DNA from: Nitrospirota bacterium
Lineage (GTDB): Bacteria; Nitrospirota; Nitrospiria; Nitrospirales; Nitrospiraceae
Direction: 5' to 3'
Length of the DNA: 62,984 bases
Assembly: GCA_018971525.1 (NCBI GenBank)
Contig: JAGXAR010000019.1
Span: 1 to 62,984, forward strand
The position numbers and the translations under genes are program-made. The notes under the pieces are model-generated. The model was not told the DNA's origin, did not search any database, and saw nothing but the letters and a program-made list of their open reading frames with translations. Position 1 is the stretch's first letter, and each line of letters opens with the position of its first letter. Below, in pieces: positions 1 through 9,143 of this stretch.

Positions 1-527
1 GTGCGAGGCGAGCGAGACTGGCGGGAATCGCGCGACGCGGGACAAGGTTGGCTATCTCGTTTGTCTGGTTGGTCGGATCGGGAACGCAACCAGAGAGACT
101 AGACAGACCAGAGAAACAAGTTCGCGCGTTCTGCGAGCAAGAAGGGCACCTGGCCGCTCCTTCCCGATCCTTCTGTGCCCGCGTGTCGCAACGTGCCTCT
201 GTCGTTGACCTCTCCACGCCCACATTATACCGCTTGACTCCCGTGCATAGTGCGCCCAGGGTGATGTTGTCCGGTGTGAAGCTCCGCTGACTGTCCTAGC
301 CCTCGCGCTTCTGTTCCTTCCTGCGCGACTGATTTCCTGGTTTGCGTCGCTCCATCGAGCAACGCCTCTCATCGATCCCAATCGGTCTTGTGTGTAAATG
401 CCACGCCTCATGGTATTCGTGTCTCCCATGGCTGCATGAGAACAGGGACGGGGTTCTGATGATCCATGATACAAGGCAGAAGGGTGATGCGAGGTGAATT
501 CAAATGGTATCGAATCAATAACGATGA
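1..527. other. Non-coding stretch, no gene supported
   Basis: No frame here has a convincing start, ribosome binding site or protein-family signature. The first 130 bases are repetitive in flavour, with runs such as gagagactagacagaccag and a partly complementary ctcgtttgtctggttggtc, which resembles degraded intergenic repeat rather than coding sequence. It precedes the receiver-domain remnant. Confidence 0.5.
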
Positions 528-811
528 GCGTGGCCCCGATTTATTGCGAGGGTGTGCTCTGCGTCGGAAGCCTTGGAGGAGATGGAGAAACACTCGGTCG
601 ACGTTGTGACCACCGACCATCGTATGCGAAGTTGATCGGCCTGCAATCCTTGTCTGTCTTCCGCGTGAAGTGGCCGGGAACCCCTATCGTTGTCCTCTCT
701 GGAGAGCAAGACGACAGGGCGCACGAGGCAGGTAATCGAGGAGCATTTGCGTGGGGTCGCAAGGGGGGTGGAGTTGCGACGCTTGTGGAAATCCTTGCCT
801 CAGTGGTTTAA
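528..811 (+). pseudogene. Frameshifted response-regulator receiver (REC) domain remnant
   Basis: Two frames together spell the second half of a CheY-like receiver domain. Positions 549-626 give RVCSASEALEEM followed by EKHSVDVVTTDHRM, with the Asp of TTDHRM in the place of the phospho-acceptor. The frame then changes, and 638-811 gives GLQSLSVFRVKWPG, TPIVVLSGEQ, a GAFAWGRK segment at the beta5-Lys position and LVEILASVV before a stop. Between ATG (624-626) and GGC (638-640) there are 11 bases; adding one base after the ATG would restore a DHRMPKLIGLQSL-like reading, so a single-base deletion near 627-628 explains the break. The N-terminal part of the domain (beta1, acidic pocket) is not recognisable, so this is a decayed or truncated gene rather than a simple sequencing error. 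Confidence 0.55.
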
Positions 812-888
812 CAATCGGTCCATGCGTGAACAGTAGAGTGTGTGTGGCAGTGACACATAAGAGATCGGGACGAGGAAAGAGTGAACCT

Positions 889-1392
889 ATGCTGCAAAGG
901 AATGGCTGGTGGCTCATCCTCGTACTGATCCTCCCGGTGGCAATCAGCGGATGCGACACGAGCAGACAAGCCTCAAAACCCTCGTTAACTGACAACGACC
1001 GCTTTATGGATATGTGGGGTGTCTATACCCACTGCTCCCAAAGCGAAGACCTTGATGCGATGGGTGTCGATGCACAACGATTGAGCCTTGCCGTAGACGT
1101 GATGGACCCGGCCGCAGATCCGATACCTCCTGAGAGTGAGGAGCCGGCGCCCATGGGAGCGACCGTCCGCCTCTCGGCGGATCCAGCCGCGATGGCTGCT
1201 GCCTGTGCCCTTCGTGCTGGTCAGGTCGCGCAGGGAATGGGACGTCTGTACTTTGCACGAGAGATGTTTCAGATGATCGTCACAAACTATCCGCAACCAC
1301 GCTATCGCTATTACGCGGCTCAAGCCCGGGAGGGTCTCGCACGACTGGACGCTGCGAGATCCGGCTGGTTCCAACAACAGACGGCTACCTAG
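889..1392 (+). CDS. Small putative lipoprotein, function unknown
   Basis: The 167-residue product starts with a short basic n-region, a hydrophobic stretch (WWLILVLILPVA) and the lipobox ISGC with the acylated Cys at about residue 22, so it should be a lipid-anchored periplasmic or outer-membrane protein. The C-terminal 70 residues (CALRAGQVAQGMGRLYFARE and onward to the Tyr-rich YRYYAAQAREGLARLD) look like one or two TPR-like helical hairpins, as in proteins that scaffold envelope complexes. I start at the ATG at 889 rather than further upstream because gaggaaag lies just before it and the signal peptide begins there. No family was recognised. It stands alone, with msrB convergent downstream. 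Confidence 0.7.
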   Translation: MLQRNGWWLILVLILPVAISGCDTSRQASKPSLTDNDRFMDMWGVYTHCSQSEDLDAMGVDAQRLSLAVDVMDPAADPIPPESEEPAPMGATVRLSADPAAMAAACALRAGQVAQGMGRLYFAREMFQMIVTNYPQPRYRYYAAQAREGLARLDAARSGWFQQQTAT

Positions 1393-1591
1393 AGGCGGTG
1401 CTCACTGGAACAAAGAAAATGTCCCGGGAGTCTTTTCTTCAGGTCTGAAATAATCCCTCCAAGCTCGCTTCGTTCTCTCCTTACAAGGTAGCCTGATCGG
1501 TCCTCAAATGCGCGGGTCGAACGAGGCCCTTCAAATTCTCTGTACCTCTCTTTAGAGGAGCGGCCGAGGCTGCCTCACTACCTGTCGACTC

Positions 1592-2011
1592 CTAGGCAGG
1601 CACAAATTTCAGCGCGACGCCGTTGATGCAGTAGCGTAAGCCGGTCGGCTTGGGGCCGTCTTTGAAAATATGTCCTTGATGTCCCTCGCAACGGGCGCAG
1701 TGGACTTCGGTTCTTGGGAAAATGATTTTGTAGTCGGTGGTCGTCTCAACCACCTTGGGATCGATGGGTTGCCAGAAGCTGGGCCAGCCGGTGCCGCTGT
1801 CGAACTTATGTTCCGACGAATAGGCGGGGAGATCACAGCCTGCGCAGTAGTAGATGCCGGCTTTCTTGTTGTCGTGCATGTTGTTGATAAAGGGCCGCTC
1901 AGTATCCTCATGCCGCAGGACCCGATAGGCCTCCGGTGAGAGGATTTTCTTCCACTCCTCGTCGGTCTTCACGACTTTGACAATCGGACCGATCTCAATG
2001 TTTGGCGGCAT
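1592..2011 (-). CDS. msrB: Peptide-methionine (R)-S-oxide reductase MsrB
   Basis: The 139-residue protein reduces methionine-R-sulfoxide in oxidised proteins. It has the complete MsrB signature: two zinc CxxC pairs (YYCAGC, Cys56/59, and HCARC, Cys105/108), the GTGWPSFW substrate-pocket motif at about 73-80, HQGHIFKDGP, and the catalytic Cys128 in RYCINGVAL. A resolving Cys is not obvious at the usual upstream position, where GTGWPS is followed by FWQPIDP, so recycling may use an external thiol. Length matches single-domain MsrB and there is no signal peptide, so it should be cytoplasmic. No MsrA gene is nearby. A repeat element lies in its upstream region. Confidence 0.95.
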   Translation of the reverse strand: MPPNIEIGPIVKVVKTDEEWKKILSPEAYRVLRHEDTERPFINNMHDNKKAGIYYCAGCDLPAYSSEHKFDSGTGWPSFWQPIDPKVVETTTDYKIIFPRTEVHCARCEGHQGHIFKDGPKPTGLRYCINGVALKFVPA

Positions 2012-2054
2012 AGCTTTGCTCCTTTCTTGTCGGGTTTCCCCGACATCAGTCTAA

Positions 2055-2225
2055 CAGGATGCTGAAACAGTCCGCCAGCGGCGTTCTCACCTTGAAAGCA
2101 TCCTCAACGTAGCCCACTTGGGAAATGAGCTGTCTTGGCAGCTAGGGATGGGCGGGTGAGGAATGCTATGCCTCCGGTGCCTTCGTCGGCTGCGGCCTTG
2201 CTGGACACACTGTTTGAGCATCCTG
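2055..2225. repeat. Dispersed terminal-inverted-repeat element, copy 1
   Basis: The 171-bp segment is bounded by 16-bp inverted ends: CAGGATGCTGAAACAG at 2055 and CTGTTTGAGCATCCTG ending at 2225, with one mismatch. Inside the left end is the gtccgccagcggcgttctc block shared with the copy at 12069. It lies between divergent-side msrB and the end of lon and has no coding capacity. It resembles a MITE or REP-like element; no transposase is in the window. Confidence 0.75.
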
Positions 2226-2293
2226 CAGGAGTGTGCTCCTGTTGTGCTGCAATAGATTTTTCAAAACCTGGTGGGACGAATGAGGGGGAACGA

Positions 2294-2322
2294 GGGACTC
2301 CGGAATACTGTTCCGGAGTCCC
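2294..2322 (-). terminator. Hairpin terminator downstream of lon
   Basis: GGGACTCCGGAA and TTCCGGAGTCCC form a perfect 12-bp stem with a TACTG loop, only five bases beyond the lon stop codon. The U-tract on the minus strand is weak (TCGTTCCCC), so termination could be imperfect, but position and stem strength favour a transcript end. Confidence 0.75.
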
Positions 2323-2327
2323 GTCGA

Positions 2328-4721
2328 TTATGCTGAGGCTGGTGCGATGCCCGTTCCGAAGCGGAAGCTTCCCTGTGCCGCTGTATCATGGTTGAAGGCG
2401 GCGGGGAGGACTTCCTCGATCCGCTCGACCAAAATGAAGGTCAGGTCGTCCCGCACTTCTTGCGGCACCTCTTTCAAGTCCTTCTGGTTGGACTTGGGCA
2501 GAATGATCCGTTTGATGCCGGCGCGATGAGCGGCCAGCACCTTTTCCTTGATCCCGCCGACCGGAAGGACCAATCCGCTCAGGCTGATCTCGCCGGTCAT
2601 GGCCGTGTCGCTCCGCACTGCTTCCCCGATGTACGAAGACGCGAGAGCCGTGGCCATCGTGATTCCGGCAGAAGGTCCGTCTTTCGGAATGGCTCCGGAC
2701 GGCACATGGATGTGCACCCCATTCCGTTTGAAACGGGAAATGTCGAGTCCCATACTTTCCGCGTGCGACCAGAGGTAGCTTCGTGCCGCCCTGGCAGACT
2801 CCTGCATGACGTCTCCCAATTGACCGGTGATCGTCAGCTCGTGGCTGCCGGGGAGCAGTGTGGTTTCGATATAGAGGACATCCCCGCCGCTCGGAGTCCA
2901 GGCGAGCCCTGTGGCCACGCCCGCAGGCAATACTTTGCGTGCCTCCTCCGGCATGAAGCGCTCGGAGCCGAGCCAGTCTCCGAGGACATCGGCATGAATG
3001 GTGACGGGCTGTCGCTCTTGGCCTTCCGGCAGATCGGCGAAGGTCAGCGCGACCTTTCTGGTCAGGCGTCCGAGCATCTGTTCAAGCTGGCGCACCCCCG
3101 CTTCCCTGGTATAGCGGCTGATCACCAGGTTCAAGACCTCGTCTGAGAGCAAGGCTTGGCTGGCATCCAGGCCCGCTTCCTTGAGTCGTCGTGGCCAGAG
3201 GTAGCGACGGGCGATCTCCGCCTTCTCCCGCTCGCTGTACCCCTGGAGCCGGATGATTTCCATCCGATCGAGCAGCGGCTGGCTGATCGTATCCAGCGTG
3301 TTCGCAGTCGTGATGAAGAACACCTTCGACAGATCGAACGGGAGATCGAGATAGTGGTCCCGGAACGTGTGGTTCTGTGCCGGATCCAGAACCTCCAATA
3401 AGGCCGCAGCCGGATCTCCACGGAAATCCCGGCCCATCTTGTCGACCTCGTCCAACATCAAGACGGGATTATTCACGCCGGCTCGACGCATGGCCTGAAT
3501 GATCCGTCCGGGCAGGGCCCCGACGTAGGTTCGGCGGTGGCCGCGCAGTTCCGCTTCATCGTGCACGCCGCCCAGGCTCAACCGTTCGAAGGTCCGTCCC
3601 ATGGCTCTGGCGATGGACTGGCCCAGGCTGGTCTTGCCGACGCCGGGAGGTCCGACCAGACAGAGGATGGGGGCCTTGGCAGTTGGATTCAACTTCAACA
3701 CGGCCAGATGCTCGACGATCCGTTCCTTCACTTCTTTGATGCCATAATGATCCTCTTCCAGCACCTGACGGACCTTGCTCAACTCCAAATGATCCTCGGA
3801 AGCCTTCTTCCAGGGGAGTTCAAGCACCAGTTCGAGATAGGTCCTGAGAACCTGATGGTCAGGCGAGGAGGGCGGCACCTTCGCCAATTTGGCGATCTCC
3901 CGATCGACTTCCTTTCGGACATGGTCGGGCAGATCGGCGTCCTGGATCCGCTTCTTGAGTTCGGTGATCTCGTTCTCTTCTCCCTCGCCCTCGCCGAGTT
4001 CCTGCTGAATCGCCTTCAATTGTTCACGGAGGACATACTCGCGCTGCGTCTTACCGATCTTGGCTTGTGCCTCGTTGGTGATCTTGTCCCGCAGCTGGAG
4101 GATTTGGATTTCCTTCGAGAGCGCTGCATACAGCGCTCGCAGCAATTCGATCGTGGACGAACTTTCGAGCAGCTTTTGCTCCTCCTGCACGGTGAGATTG
4201 ATGAGCGAGGCCACGCGATAGGCCAAGGCGATGGGATTGTCCTCGTTACTGAAGGCCACCGCTGCTTCCTGAATACCGGGAGCCTGAATCAATCGAGGAA
4301 GATCTGACACCAACCCCTGGATGGCCCGGTGGAGGGCCTGGACTTCGGTGCCCTGGTCCGCGGGGGGATCGAGTCGCCGGGCCTGGACGAGAAGAAAAGG
4401 CTCGGTCTGTTCGACCTTGAGCAACGCGACGCGATCGAGCCCCTGAACGAGCGCATGGATCGTGCCGTCTTCTGACCGTCCGATCTGTTTCACAATGGCC
4501 TTGGTGCCGATTGTGTACAGCTCTTCGAGCCCCGGCGCTTCCGTCAGGGGATCGCGCTGCGCGACCACCAGGATCGTCTTATCTTCTGTTTTCATCGCCG
4601 CCTCTACGGCAGCGATCGACCGTTCACGCCCGACCGTCAAGGGCATCATAATCCCAGGGAACAGTACGGTGCGCTTAATCGGGAGAACCGGTAGTTTTAC
4701 GGCCATTGTCTCGTTATTCAT
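2328..4721 (-). CDS. lon: ATP-dependent serine protease Lon
   Basis: This 797-residue cytoplasmic protease unfolds and degrades damaged and regulatory proteins. The substrate-binding LON-N domain begins with [19 protein letters not shown], followed by a coiled-coil region at about 190-300. The AAA+ module has Walker [12 protein letters not shown] (about 355-365), Walker [12 protein letters not shown] and the FFITTAN sensor region. The C-terminal proteolytic domain has the catalytic Ser in [12 protein letters not shown] (about 683) and Lys in [10 protein letters not shown] (about 723). Length and motif order are those of bacterial LonA. I use the ATG at 4721; an internal ATG at 4706 (MAVKLPVLP) is also plausible. 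A perfect terminator hairpin follows the stop, suggesting a single-gene transcript. Confidence 0.97.
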   Translation of the reverse strand: MNNETMAVKLPVLPIKRTVLFPGIMMPLTVGRERSIAAVEAAMKTEDKTILVVAQRDPLTEAPGLEELYTIGTKAIVKQIGRSEDGTIHALVQGLDRVALLKVEQTEPFLLVQARRLDPPADQGTEVQALHRAIQGLVSDLPRLIQAPGIQEAAVAFSNEDNPIALAYRVASLINLTVQEEQKLLESSSTIELLRALYAALSKEIQILQLRDKITNEAQAKIGKTQREYVLREQLKAIQQELGEGEGEENEITELKKRIQDADLPDHVRKEVDREIAKLAKVPPSSPDHQVLRTYLELVLELPWKKASEDHLELSKVRQVLEEDHYGIKEVKERIVEHLAVLKLNPTAKAPILCLVGPPGVGKTSLGQSIARAMGRTFERLSLGGVHDEAELRGHRRTYVGALPGRIIQAMRRAGVNNPVLMLDEVDKMGRDFRGDPAAALLEVLDPAQNHTFRDHYLDLPFDLSKVFFITTANTLDTISQPLLDRMEIIRLQGYSEREKAEIARRYLWPRRLKEAGLDASQALLSDEVLNLVISRYTREAGVRQLEQMLGRLTRKVALTFADLPEGQERQPVTIHADVLGDWLGSERFMPEEARKVLPAGVATGLAWTPSGGDVLYIETTLLPGSHELTITGQLGDVMQESARAARSYLWSHAESMGLDISRFKRNGVHIHVPSGAIPKDGPSAGITMATALASSYIGEAVRSDTAMTGEISLSGLVLPVGGIKEKVLAAHRAGIKRIILPKSNQKDLKEVPQEVRDDLTFILVERIEEVLPAAFNHDTAAQGSFRFGTGIAPASA

Positions 4722-4872
4722 GTGGAATCATCCCTTCGCTCGGTCGGTGAAAAGACAAGAGATGTACGTTGTAAGTGGTAGATAGCGTCCGTCGAGCACA
4801 AGTCAAGGGGAGGGATGAGGGAGTTTCGGCAACTACTCGTAATCGCTGGGATGATGCAGGGGAAGGCTCCTT

Positions 4873-6927
4873 TCAGCGATCGACAAAGACTCCACCTTGA
4901 GGATAGTAAAAGAGTCTTCCATTCCCGGGACGAGTGTCGGCCGGTATCGATGAATCAGGTGGTAGTGTATAGGTGTCTTCGCCCTCGAGATCGAAGAATC
5001 CGGCCACGCCCTTTTCGGAGGAGTCTCCGAAGCCGGATTTGGCACGGTACTGGTCTGCCCCTCCCTCGTCGATGAAGAGCCCCCAGCCCGTATAGTCCCC
5101 TCGACCAAGACCGGTCGAGCGCTCGAACGCATAGGTGTCGCGGCCCTTGCCGGCATCGATCATCAGGCTCACGCTGCTGTCCCACGCCACTCCGCCGTTG
5201 TAAAAGGGGCCGGAGGAGCCATAGCGATCCTCTCCATTATAATCGATGAAGAGGCCGACCCCGAAGTGGGCGGATGCGCCCTGCCCATAGCGAGCGGCCT
5301 GGTGCTCGTCGTCGCCATCCAAGTCCAGTTTTATTCCCATGCCGAAAAAGTAGCCCTGTCCCTGAGAGAAGTTGGCGCTCTCGTAGTGATCGTGGCCTTT
5401 GATGTCCAGCAAGAGGCCCCAGCCACCGGCCAGGCTGTAGGCTTGCCAGTCTGCTCGTTTTGTCAGAATCCGTTGTCCCGATCCGGCACCCAGTCCGAAA
5501 CAGTCGTACTGATAGAGAGGATCGCCCGGCTTCCCCGTGGGTGCATCCTGCGCATTGAAGGCACTGGGATAGGTGTCGCCGCATTGATAGTGGTCGTCGC
5601 CGGTGATATCGATGACGGCTCCGACTCCCAAGGGGCCACCGAATCCGATGGCGAAGCCATGGCTGGTATAGCGATCGTTCCCTGCCGCATCGAGCAAGAG
5701 GCCGAGCCCTCCAATGGCCGCGCCCTGGGTCAGGCGATTGCCCATATAGACATCGTTGCCTTTCGCGTCGAACAAGATCCCGAGTCCCCCGAATCCAGCG
5801 CCTCCCGATCCCATGTCGAGCTGGTAGACATCGTCCCCGGCGTAATCGACTAACAGCCCCACCCCCAGCCGTCCGGTTGCCAGTCCGAGAGGAGCCCCGT
5901 CATAGGTATCGTCTCCGTTGAGATCGATGATGATGGCATTTCCCTGTTCTTCGTCTGTAGACGAGGCAATCATGCCGCGATAGAGATCTTTGCCACCCAC
6001 ATCGATTATCAGACCGATGCCCTTGTCCAAGTCATAGGTATTCGGTCCCGGGCCGCCGATGACAATCATTCCGTAAGATGTCTCCTGGACCAGCAGGACG
6101 TCGCCCGTCACACCGAGAGGAGCGACGGATGGGAGCAGGGGTTTCGTCCATGCCGCGGCGACTTGGTGAAGAAAGCGCTCATTGGCGAGGCGGGCGAGCA
6201 CCTGGGCCGTTGCAATGAGGCTGGCATAATCAACCTGTTCCTCGAGCAGTTCGGCAAACCGGAGATCGGCTTTGGCTCGCGCGCTCGTCTGCTCGGAAAG
6301 GCTCACAATCTGTGGGATGAAGTGTTCCGCCATCGATCGCGCATGCAGAAACAGGAAGTGCCGTTCTGCTTCGGTCAGATTGGTCAGCGCTTTCTCGCGG
6401 TGCAGCGACGCCTGCTCCAAGCTTCCGACCATGAAGGCCAGGAGGTCTCTGCGTGGGGCGCTTGTCGGCAGAGGAACCGGCTTATAGAAGGTGGAGGTGC
6501 GATCCATGCCGGCTTCCAGCACATCGAGGAGGGCTGGTAGATTGGTCGCCCCTCCTTCTGCCATTTCCGCCAGCAAGAGCCCCTGACGCTCCAAATCCGT
6601 CAGACCGTCCCAGGGCTGTTTGAGGGCCTTGACCACCAAGCGACGCTTGAATTGCGCCGGGATGGTCTCGACTGCCTTATGCGCGGTGAGCAGGTCGGTG
6701 TGATGGGATCCAGTGAGTCGCTCGAAATCTTTGCGGACGGCAGGAGCCAGCCGATCGATCACCGACTGGCGCATGTGGGTGCCGGCTGTCGGAGGGGGGC
6801 CAATCAACGCAAAGAAACCTTGCACAGCACTACAACCGGGAAGCCATAAGAGGAGGAGCAGTAGACTGGAAGAAAGCGGCAGGGATCGATTCATGGCCCA
6901 TGTCTCCAGCGTAGCGAGAGGCGTCAT
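4873..6927 (-). CDS. Large lipoprotein with tandem G-D/N-x-Y repeats
   Basis: The product of about 684 residues begins with a lipoprotein signal peptide (SLLLLLLWLPGC). Residues of about 35-285 form an alpha-helical region without recognised family. From about 285 to the end there are twelve spaced copies of a G-[GND]-x-D-x-Y type motif: KDLYRG, DDTYDG, DDVYQL, NDVYMG, NDRYTS, DDHYQC, HDHYES, DDEHQA, EDRYGS, RDTYAF, ADQYRA and EDTYTL. Most follow a GLLxD-like beta segment, a periodicity recalling RTX or beta-solenoid calcium-binding folds, though the glycine pattern is not the canonical RTX nonapeptide. The start at 6927 overlaps the rlmL stop as ATGA and has AGGAAAG upstream; the ATG at 6894 gives a more compact signal peptide and is the alternative. 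It is probably co-transcribed with rlmL. Function unknown. Confidence 0.8.
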   Translation of the reverse strand: MTPLATLETWAMNRSLPLSSSLLLLLLWLPGCSAVQGFFALIGPPPTAGTHMRQSVIDRLAPAVRKDFERLTGSHHTDLLTAHKAVETIPAQFKRRLVVKALKQPWDGLTDLERQGLLLAEMAEGGATNLPALLDVLEAGMDRTSTFYKPVPLPTSAPRRDLLAFMVGSLEQASLHREKALTNLTEAERHFLFLHARSMAEHFIPQIVSLSEQTSARAKADLRFAELLEEQVDYASLIATAQVLARLANERFLHQVAAAWTKPLLPSVAPLGVTGDVLLVQETSYGMIVIGGPGPNTYDLDKGIGLIIDVGGKDLYRGMIASSTDEEQGNAIIIDLNGDDTYDGAPLGLATGRLGVGLLVDYAGDDVYQLDMGSGGAGFGGLGILFDAKGNDVYMGNRLTQGAAIGGLGLLLDAAGNDRYTSHGFAIGFGGPLGVGAVIDITGDDHYQCGDTYPSAFNAQDAPTGKPGDPLYQYDCFGLGAGSGQRILTKRADWQAYSLAGGWGLLLDIKGHDHYESANFSQGQGYFFGMGIKLDLDGDDEHQAARYGQGASAHFGVGLFIDYNGEDRYGSSGPFYNGGVAWDSSVSLMIDAGKGRDTYAFERSTGLGRGDYTGWGLFIDEGGADQYRAKSGFGDSSEKGVAGFFDLEGEDTYTLPPDSSIPADTRPGNGRLFYYPQGGVFVDR

Positions 6928-8102
6928 TCTTTCCTGTCAGCTGTGGGAATCACCTTACGCATCGATCCCGCCACAATCTGGAATTCATACAAGCGACATT
7001 CCAGGGGGCCATTGAAGAGGGGAATGCGTTTCGATGGCGCGAGGCCGATGAGTTTGGGGACCCGCAAATCGCCGGTAAAGATATAGGCCCGCCATCCGCT
7101 GAATCGCTGTTTCAACCAGTCGCCCAGCCGGGGATAGAAGGCATCGAGTTCCTCGGGCCGGCTGAGCCGGACTCCGTAGGGGGGATTGATCAAGAGCACC
7201 CCCTGATCAGCCGGAGCCTCAAGGGCGAGCACGTCGCTCTGCCGCAGGCGAATATCGACGGCAACTCCCGCCCCCTGGAATGTCCGCTGCGCGATCTTCA
7301 CCGCGGCAGGATCCTGGTCGGACGCATAGATGGCAGCCGGCACCTCTGCCAGTTGTTTCAGCCGAGAGGCTTCGCGCAGATGGCTCCAGCGTTTGGCATC
7401 GTGGACCAGCAAGCGCTCAAACGCGAATGATCGGGACTGCCCCGGCGCGATCCGGCGTGCCATCAGCGCTGCTTCGAGAGGGATCGTTCCGCTGCCGCAC
7501 ATGGGGTCGAGCAGCACGTCTTTGGGCGTCCATCCAGCGAGTCGCAGCAAGCCGGCAGCCAGGTTCTCGCGCAACGGTGCCTCGACGGACACGACACGAT
7601 GGCCTCGCTTGAAGAGCGGCTCGCCGGAGGTGTCCAGGTAGAAGGTCACCGTTGACTCATCGAGAAAGGCATCGAGCCTGAGGTTCGGGTGATGCGTGTC
7701 TACGTTCGGTCTCCTATGACGGACCGACATGAACTTATCGCAGACCGCGTCTTTGATGCGGAGGGTGATGAAGTCCAGACTGGTGAGCGGACAACGGCGC
7801 GCACTTACCTTCACCTTGATGGTCTGTGACGGCATGAACCAGTCCGGCCAGGGGAGGCTATAGGCAGCGCGGTACACATCGTCTTCCGAGCGGTAGTGGG
7901 CCTGTCCGACTTCCCAGAGTACGCGGCTGGCAATGTGACTCTTGAGATTGACCCAATACATCGTGGACCAGGGAGACAGAAAGGCGATCCCGCCATCCGT
8001 CTTCGTGGTCATCGGCACGCCAAGGTCGTGAAGCTCCTGTTCGAGAACCCCTTCCAGCCCCCGCGGGCAGGGTGCAAAGAACCGTAGTTTTGTGCTATCC
8101 AT
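6924..8102 (-). CDS. rlmL: THUMP-domain 23S rRNA guanine-N2 methyltransferase, RlmL/YcbY-like
   Basis: The 392-residue protein combines an N-terminal ferredoxin-like plus THUMP RNA-binding region (about 1-160) with a Rossmann-type SAM methyltransferase of the UPF0020 family. The SAM-binding loop is DPMCGSGTIPLEAA (about 200-213) and the catalytic motif is NPPYG (about 305), as in N2-guanine methyltransferases. It lacks the second methyltransferase half (RlmK) of the fused E. coli enzyme, so it corresponds to the short form. Its closest relatives could instead act on tRNA (Trm14-like), so the exact target base is inferred. It is divergent from the NUDIX gene with only 27 bases between starts, and overlaps the downstream lipoprotein gene by four bases. 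Confidence 0.85.
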   Translation of the reverse strand: MDSTKLRFFAPCPRGLEGVLEQELHDLGVPMTTKTDGGIAFLSPWSTMYWVNLKSHIASRVLWEVGQAHYRSEDDVYRAAYSLPWPDWFMPSQTIKVKVSARRCPLTSLDFITLRIKDAVCDKFMSVRHRRPNVDTHHPNLRLDAFLDESTVTFYLDTSGEPLFKRGHRVVSVEAPLRENLAAGLLRLAGWTPKDVLLDPMCGSGTIPLEAALMARRIAPGQSRSFAFERLLVHDAKRWSHLREASRLKQLAEVPAAIYASDQDPAAVKIAQRTFQGAGVAVDIRLRQSDVLALEAPADQGVLLINPPYGVRLSRPEELDAFYPRLGDWLKQRFSGWRAYIFTGDLRVPKLIGLAPSKRIPLFNGPLECRLYEFQIVAGSMRKVIPTADRKE

Positions 8103-8129
8103 TTTAGATCACCACTGCTGAGCCTAGCG

Positions 8130-8669
8130 ATGAACTATTGCAGCATCTGCGGCACGACTGTCACCAAGAAAATTCCCGCCGGCGACAATCGCCCGCGGTT
8201 CGTCTGCGACTCATGCCAGACCATTCATTATCATAATCCGAAAATCGTCGCAGGCTGTATTCCGGAGTGGGGCGGCCAAATTCTCCTATGCCGGCGTGCG
8301 ATCGAGCCCAAGTCCGGTCTCTGGACCTTTCCAGCCGGCTTTATGGAAATCGGCGAGAGCACTGAGCAGGCTGCCGTTCGCGAAACATTGGAGGAAGCGC
8401 AGGCTCTGGTGGAGCGTATCTGTCTCTTTGCGGTCCTGAGTCTCCCACACATCGGGCAGGCCTACCTGGTATTCCGCGGGCCGATGCGCTCACCTGATTT
8501 TGGAGTGGGGGAGGAAAGCCTCGAGGTGCAATTGTTTTCCCTCGCTGCGATTCCCTGGGACGAGATCGCCTTCCCCGTGGTGAAGGATGCCCTGCGCCGT
8601 TATGTCGACGATGCAGCGCGGGGCGAGTTCCAGGTGCATGTCGGCACCTTGCCGGACCGACTTACCTAA
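8130..8669 (+). CDS. NUDIX hydrolase with N-terminal zinc ribbon
   Basis: The 179-residue protein opens with a zinc ribbon (Cys4, Cys7, Cys26, Cys29: YCSIC and FVCDSC). This is followed by HYHNPKIVAGCIPEW and a NUDIX fold containing the box GFMEIGESTEQAAVRETLEE, which supplies the metal-binding glutamates; the usual Gly after REUxEE is replaced. This architecture is typical of NudC/ADP-ribose-pyrophosphatase-like hydrolases acting on nucleoside diphosphate derivatives; the substrate cannot be read from sequence. It is divergent from rlmL and is followed at once by a short inverted-repeat element that could terminate transcription. Confidence 0.9.
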   Translation: MNYCSICGTTVTKKIPAGDNRPRFVCDSCQTIHYHNPKIVAGCIPEWGGQILLCRRAIEPKSGLWTFPAGFMEIGESTEQAAVRETLEEAQALVERICLFAVLSLPHIGQAYLVFRGPMRSPDFGVGEESLEVQLFSLAAIPWDEIAFPVVKDALRRYVDDAARGEFQVHVGTLPDRLT

Positions 8670-8676
8670 CTGCCGG

Positions 8677-8736
8677 CAGGATGCTCAAAAAGTCCGTCCA
8701 GCAGGGCTGAAGCTGGCGGGATTCTTGAGCATCCTG
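8677..8736. repeat. Short copy 2 of the dispersed inverted-repeat element, terminator-like
   Basis: CAGGATGCTCAA at 8677 and TTGAGCATCCTG ending at 8736 form a perfect 12-bp inverted repeat around 36 bases. The internal aagtccgtcc block relates it to the longer copies. It lies eight bases past the NUDIX stop and would fold into a strong hairpin in the transcript. Confidence 0.7.
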
Positions 8737-8828
8737 TCGGGGAGTCTTCCTGTTTTTTCACACATGCTGACCATCGTACTTCCAGCATGCCAAAGTAAAG
8801 TATTGTTCAGCATTCTGTTCCCGCGCGA

Positions 8829-9143
8829 TTAATTGAGTGTGGGAATCGTGAGAGGCGGCAGGCTGCGGCCCTCGCCATCGTGTAGAAAGCGAAACCCGTC
8901 GGTCTCAGTGAAGTCGACAGTCACGCCTTCCATCCGTTGCGCACTCCGCCGATCGAGCGCAATTGTGAGGCCATCGACTTGCTGAATGTCGTCGTCAGGC
9001 TGCGTGTTGGCTTCCAATGTGATACCGAAACTTAAGCGTGAATCGTCCAGGTCACGCACGGAAATCCGGACGACCGGATCCTCAGGATGATGGAGTTGAA
9101 TTGCTTTCAGCTTTGCGATGGCGGCAACGGTGACGAGAATCAT
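8829..9143 (-). CDS. HesB/IscA-fold protein without cluster-binding cysteines
   Basis: The 104-residue protein follows the A-type iron-sulfur carrier layout: an N-terminal VTVAAIAKLKAIQ helix, VVRISVRDLDDSRLSFGITL where IscA proteins have the G-x-C-x-G-x-x-Y strand-turn, and a central D-G-L-T-I-A-L-D segment (VDGLTIALDRRSAQRMEGVT) matching their V-D-x-x-S-x-x-x-L-x-G region. None of the three conserved cysteines is present; the protein has no cysteine at all. It therefore cannot bind a cluster in the known way. Its start overlaps the toxin stop as ATGA, which indicates translation coupling in an antitoxin-toxin-HesB-like operon. Function is unknown; family membership is by pattern only. Confidence 0.65.
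   Translation of the reverse strand: MILVTVAAIAKLKAIQLHHPEDPVVRISVRDLDDSRLSFGITLEANTQPDDDIQQVDGLTIALDRRSAQRMEGVTVDFTETDGFRFLHDGEGRSLPPLTIPTLN

Noticed and set aside
48-474. Open frames on both strands near the window start
   Set aside because: They show no family similarity, signal peptide or ribosome site, and read through repeat-like sequence with Arg-rich translations.
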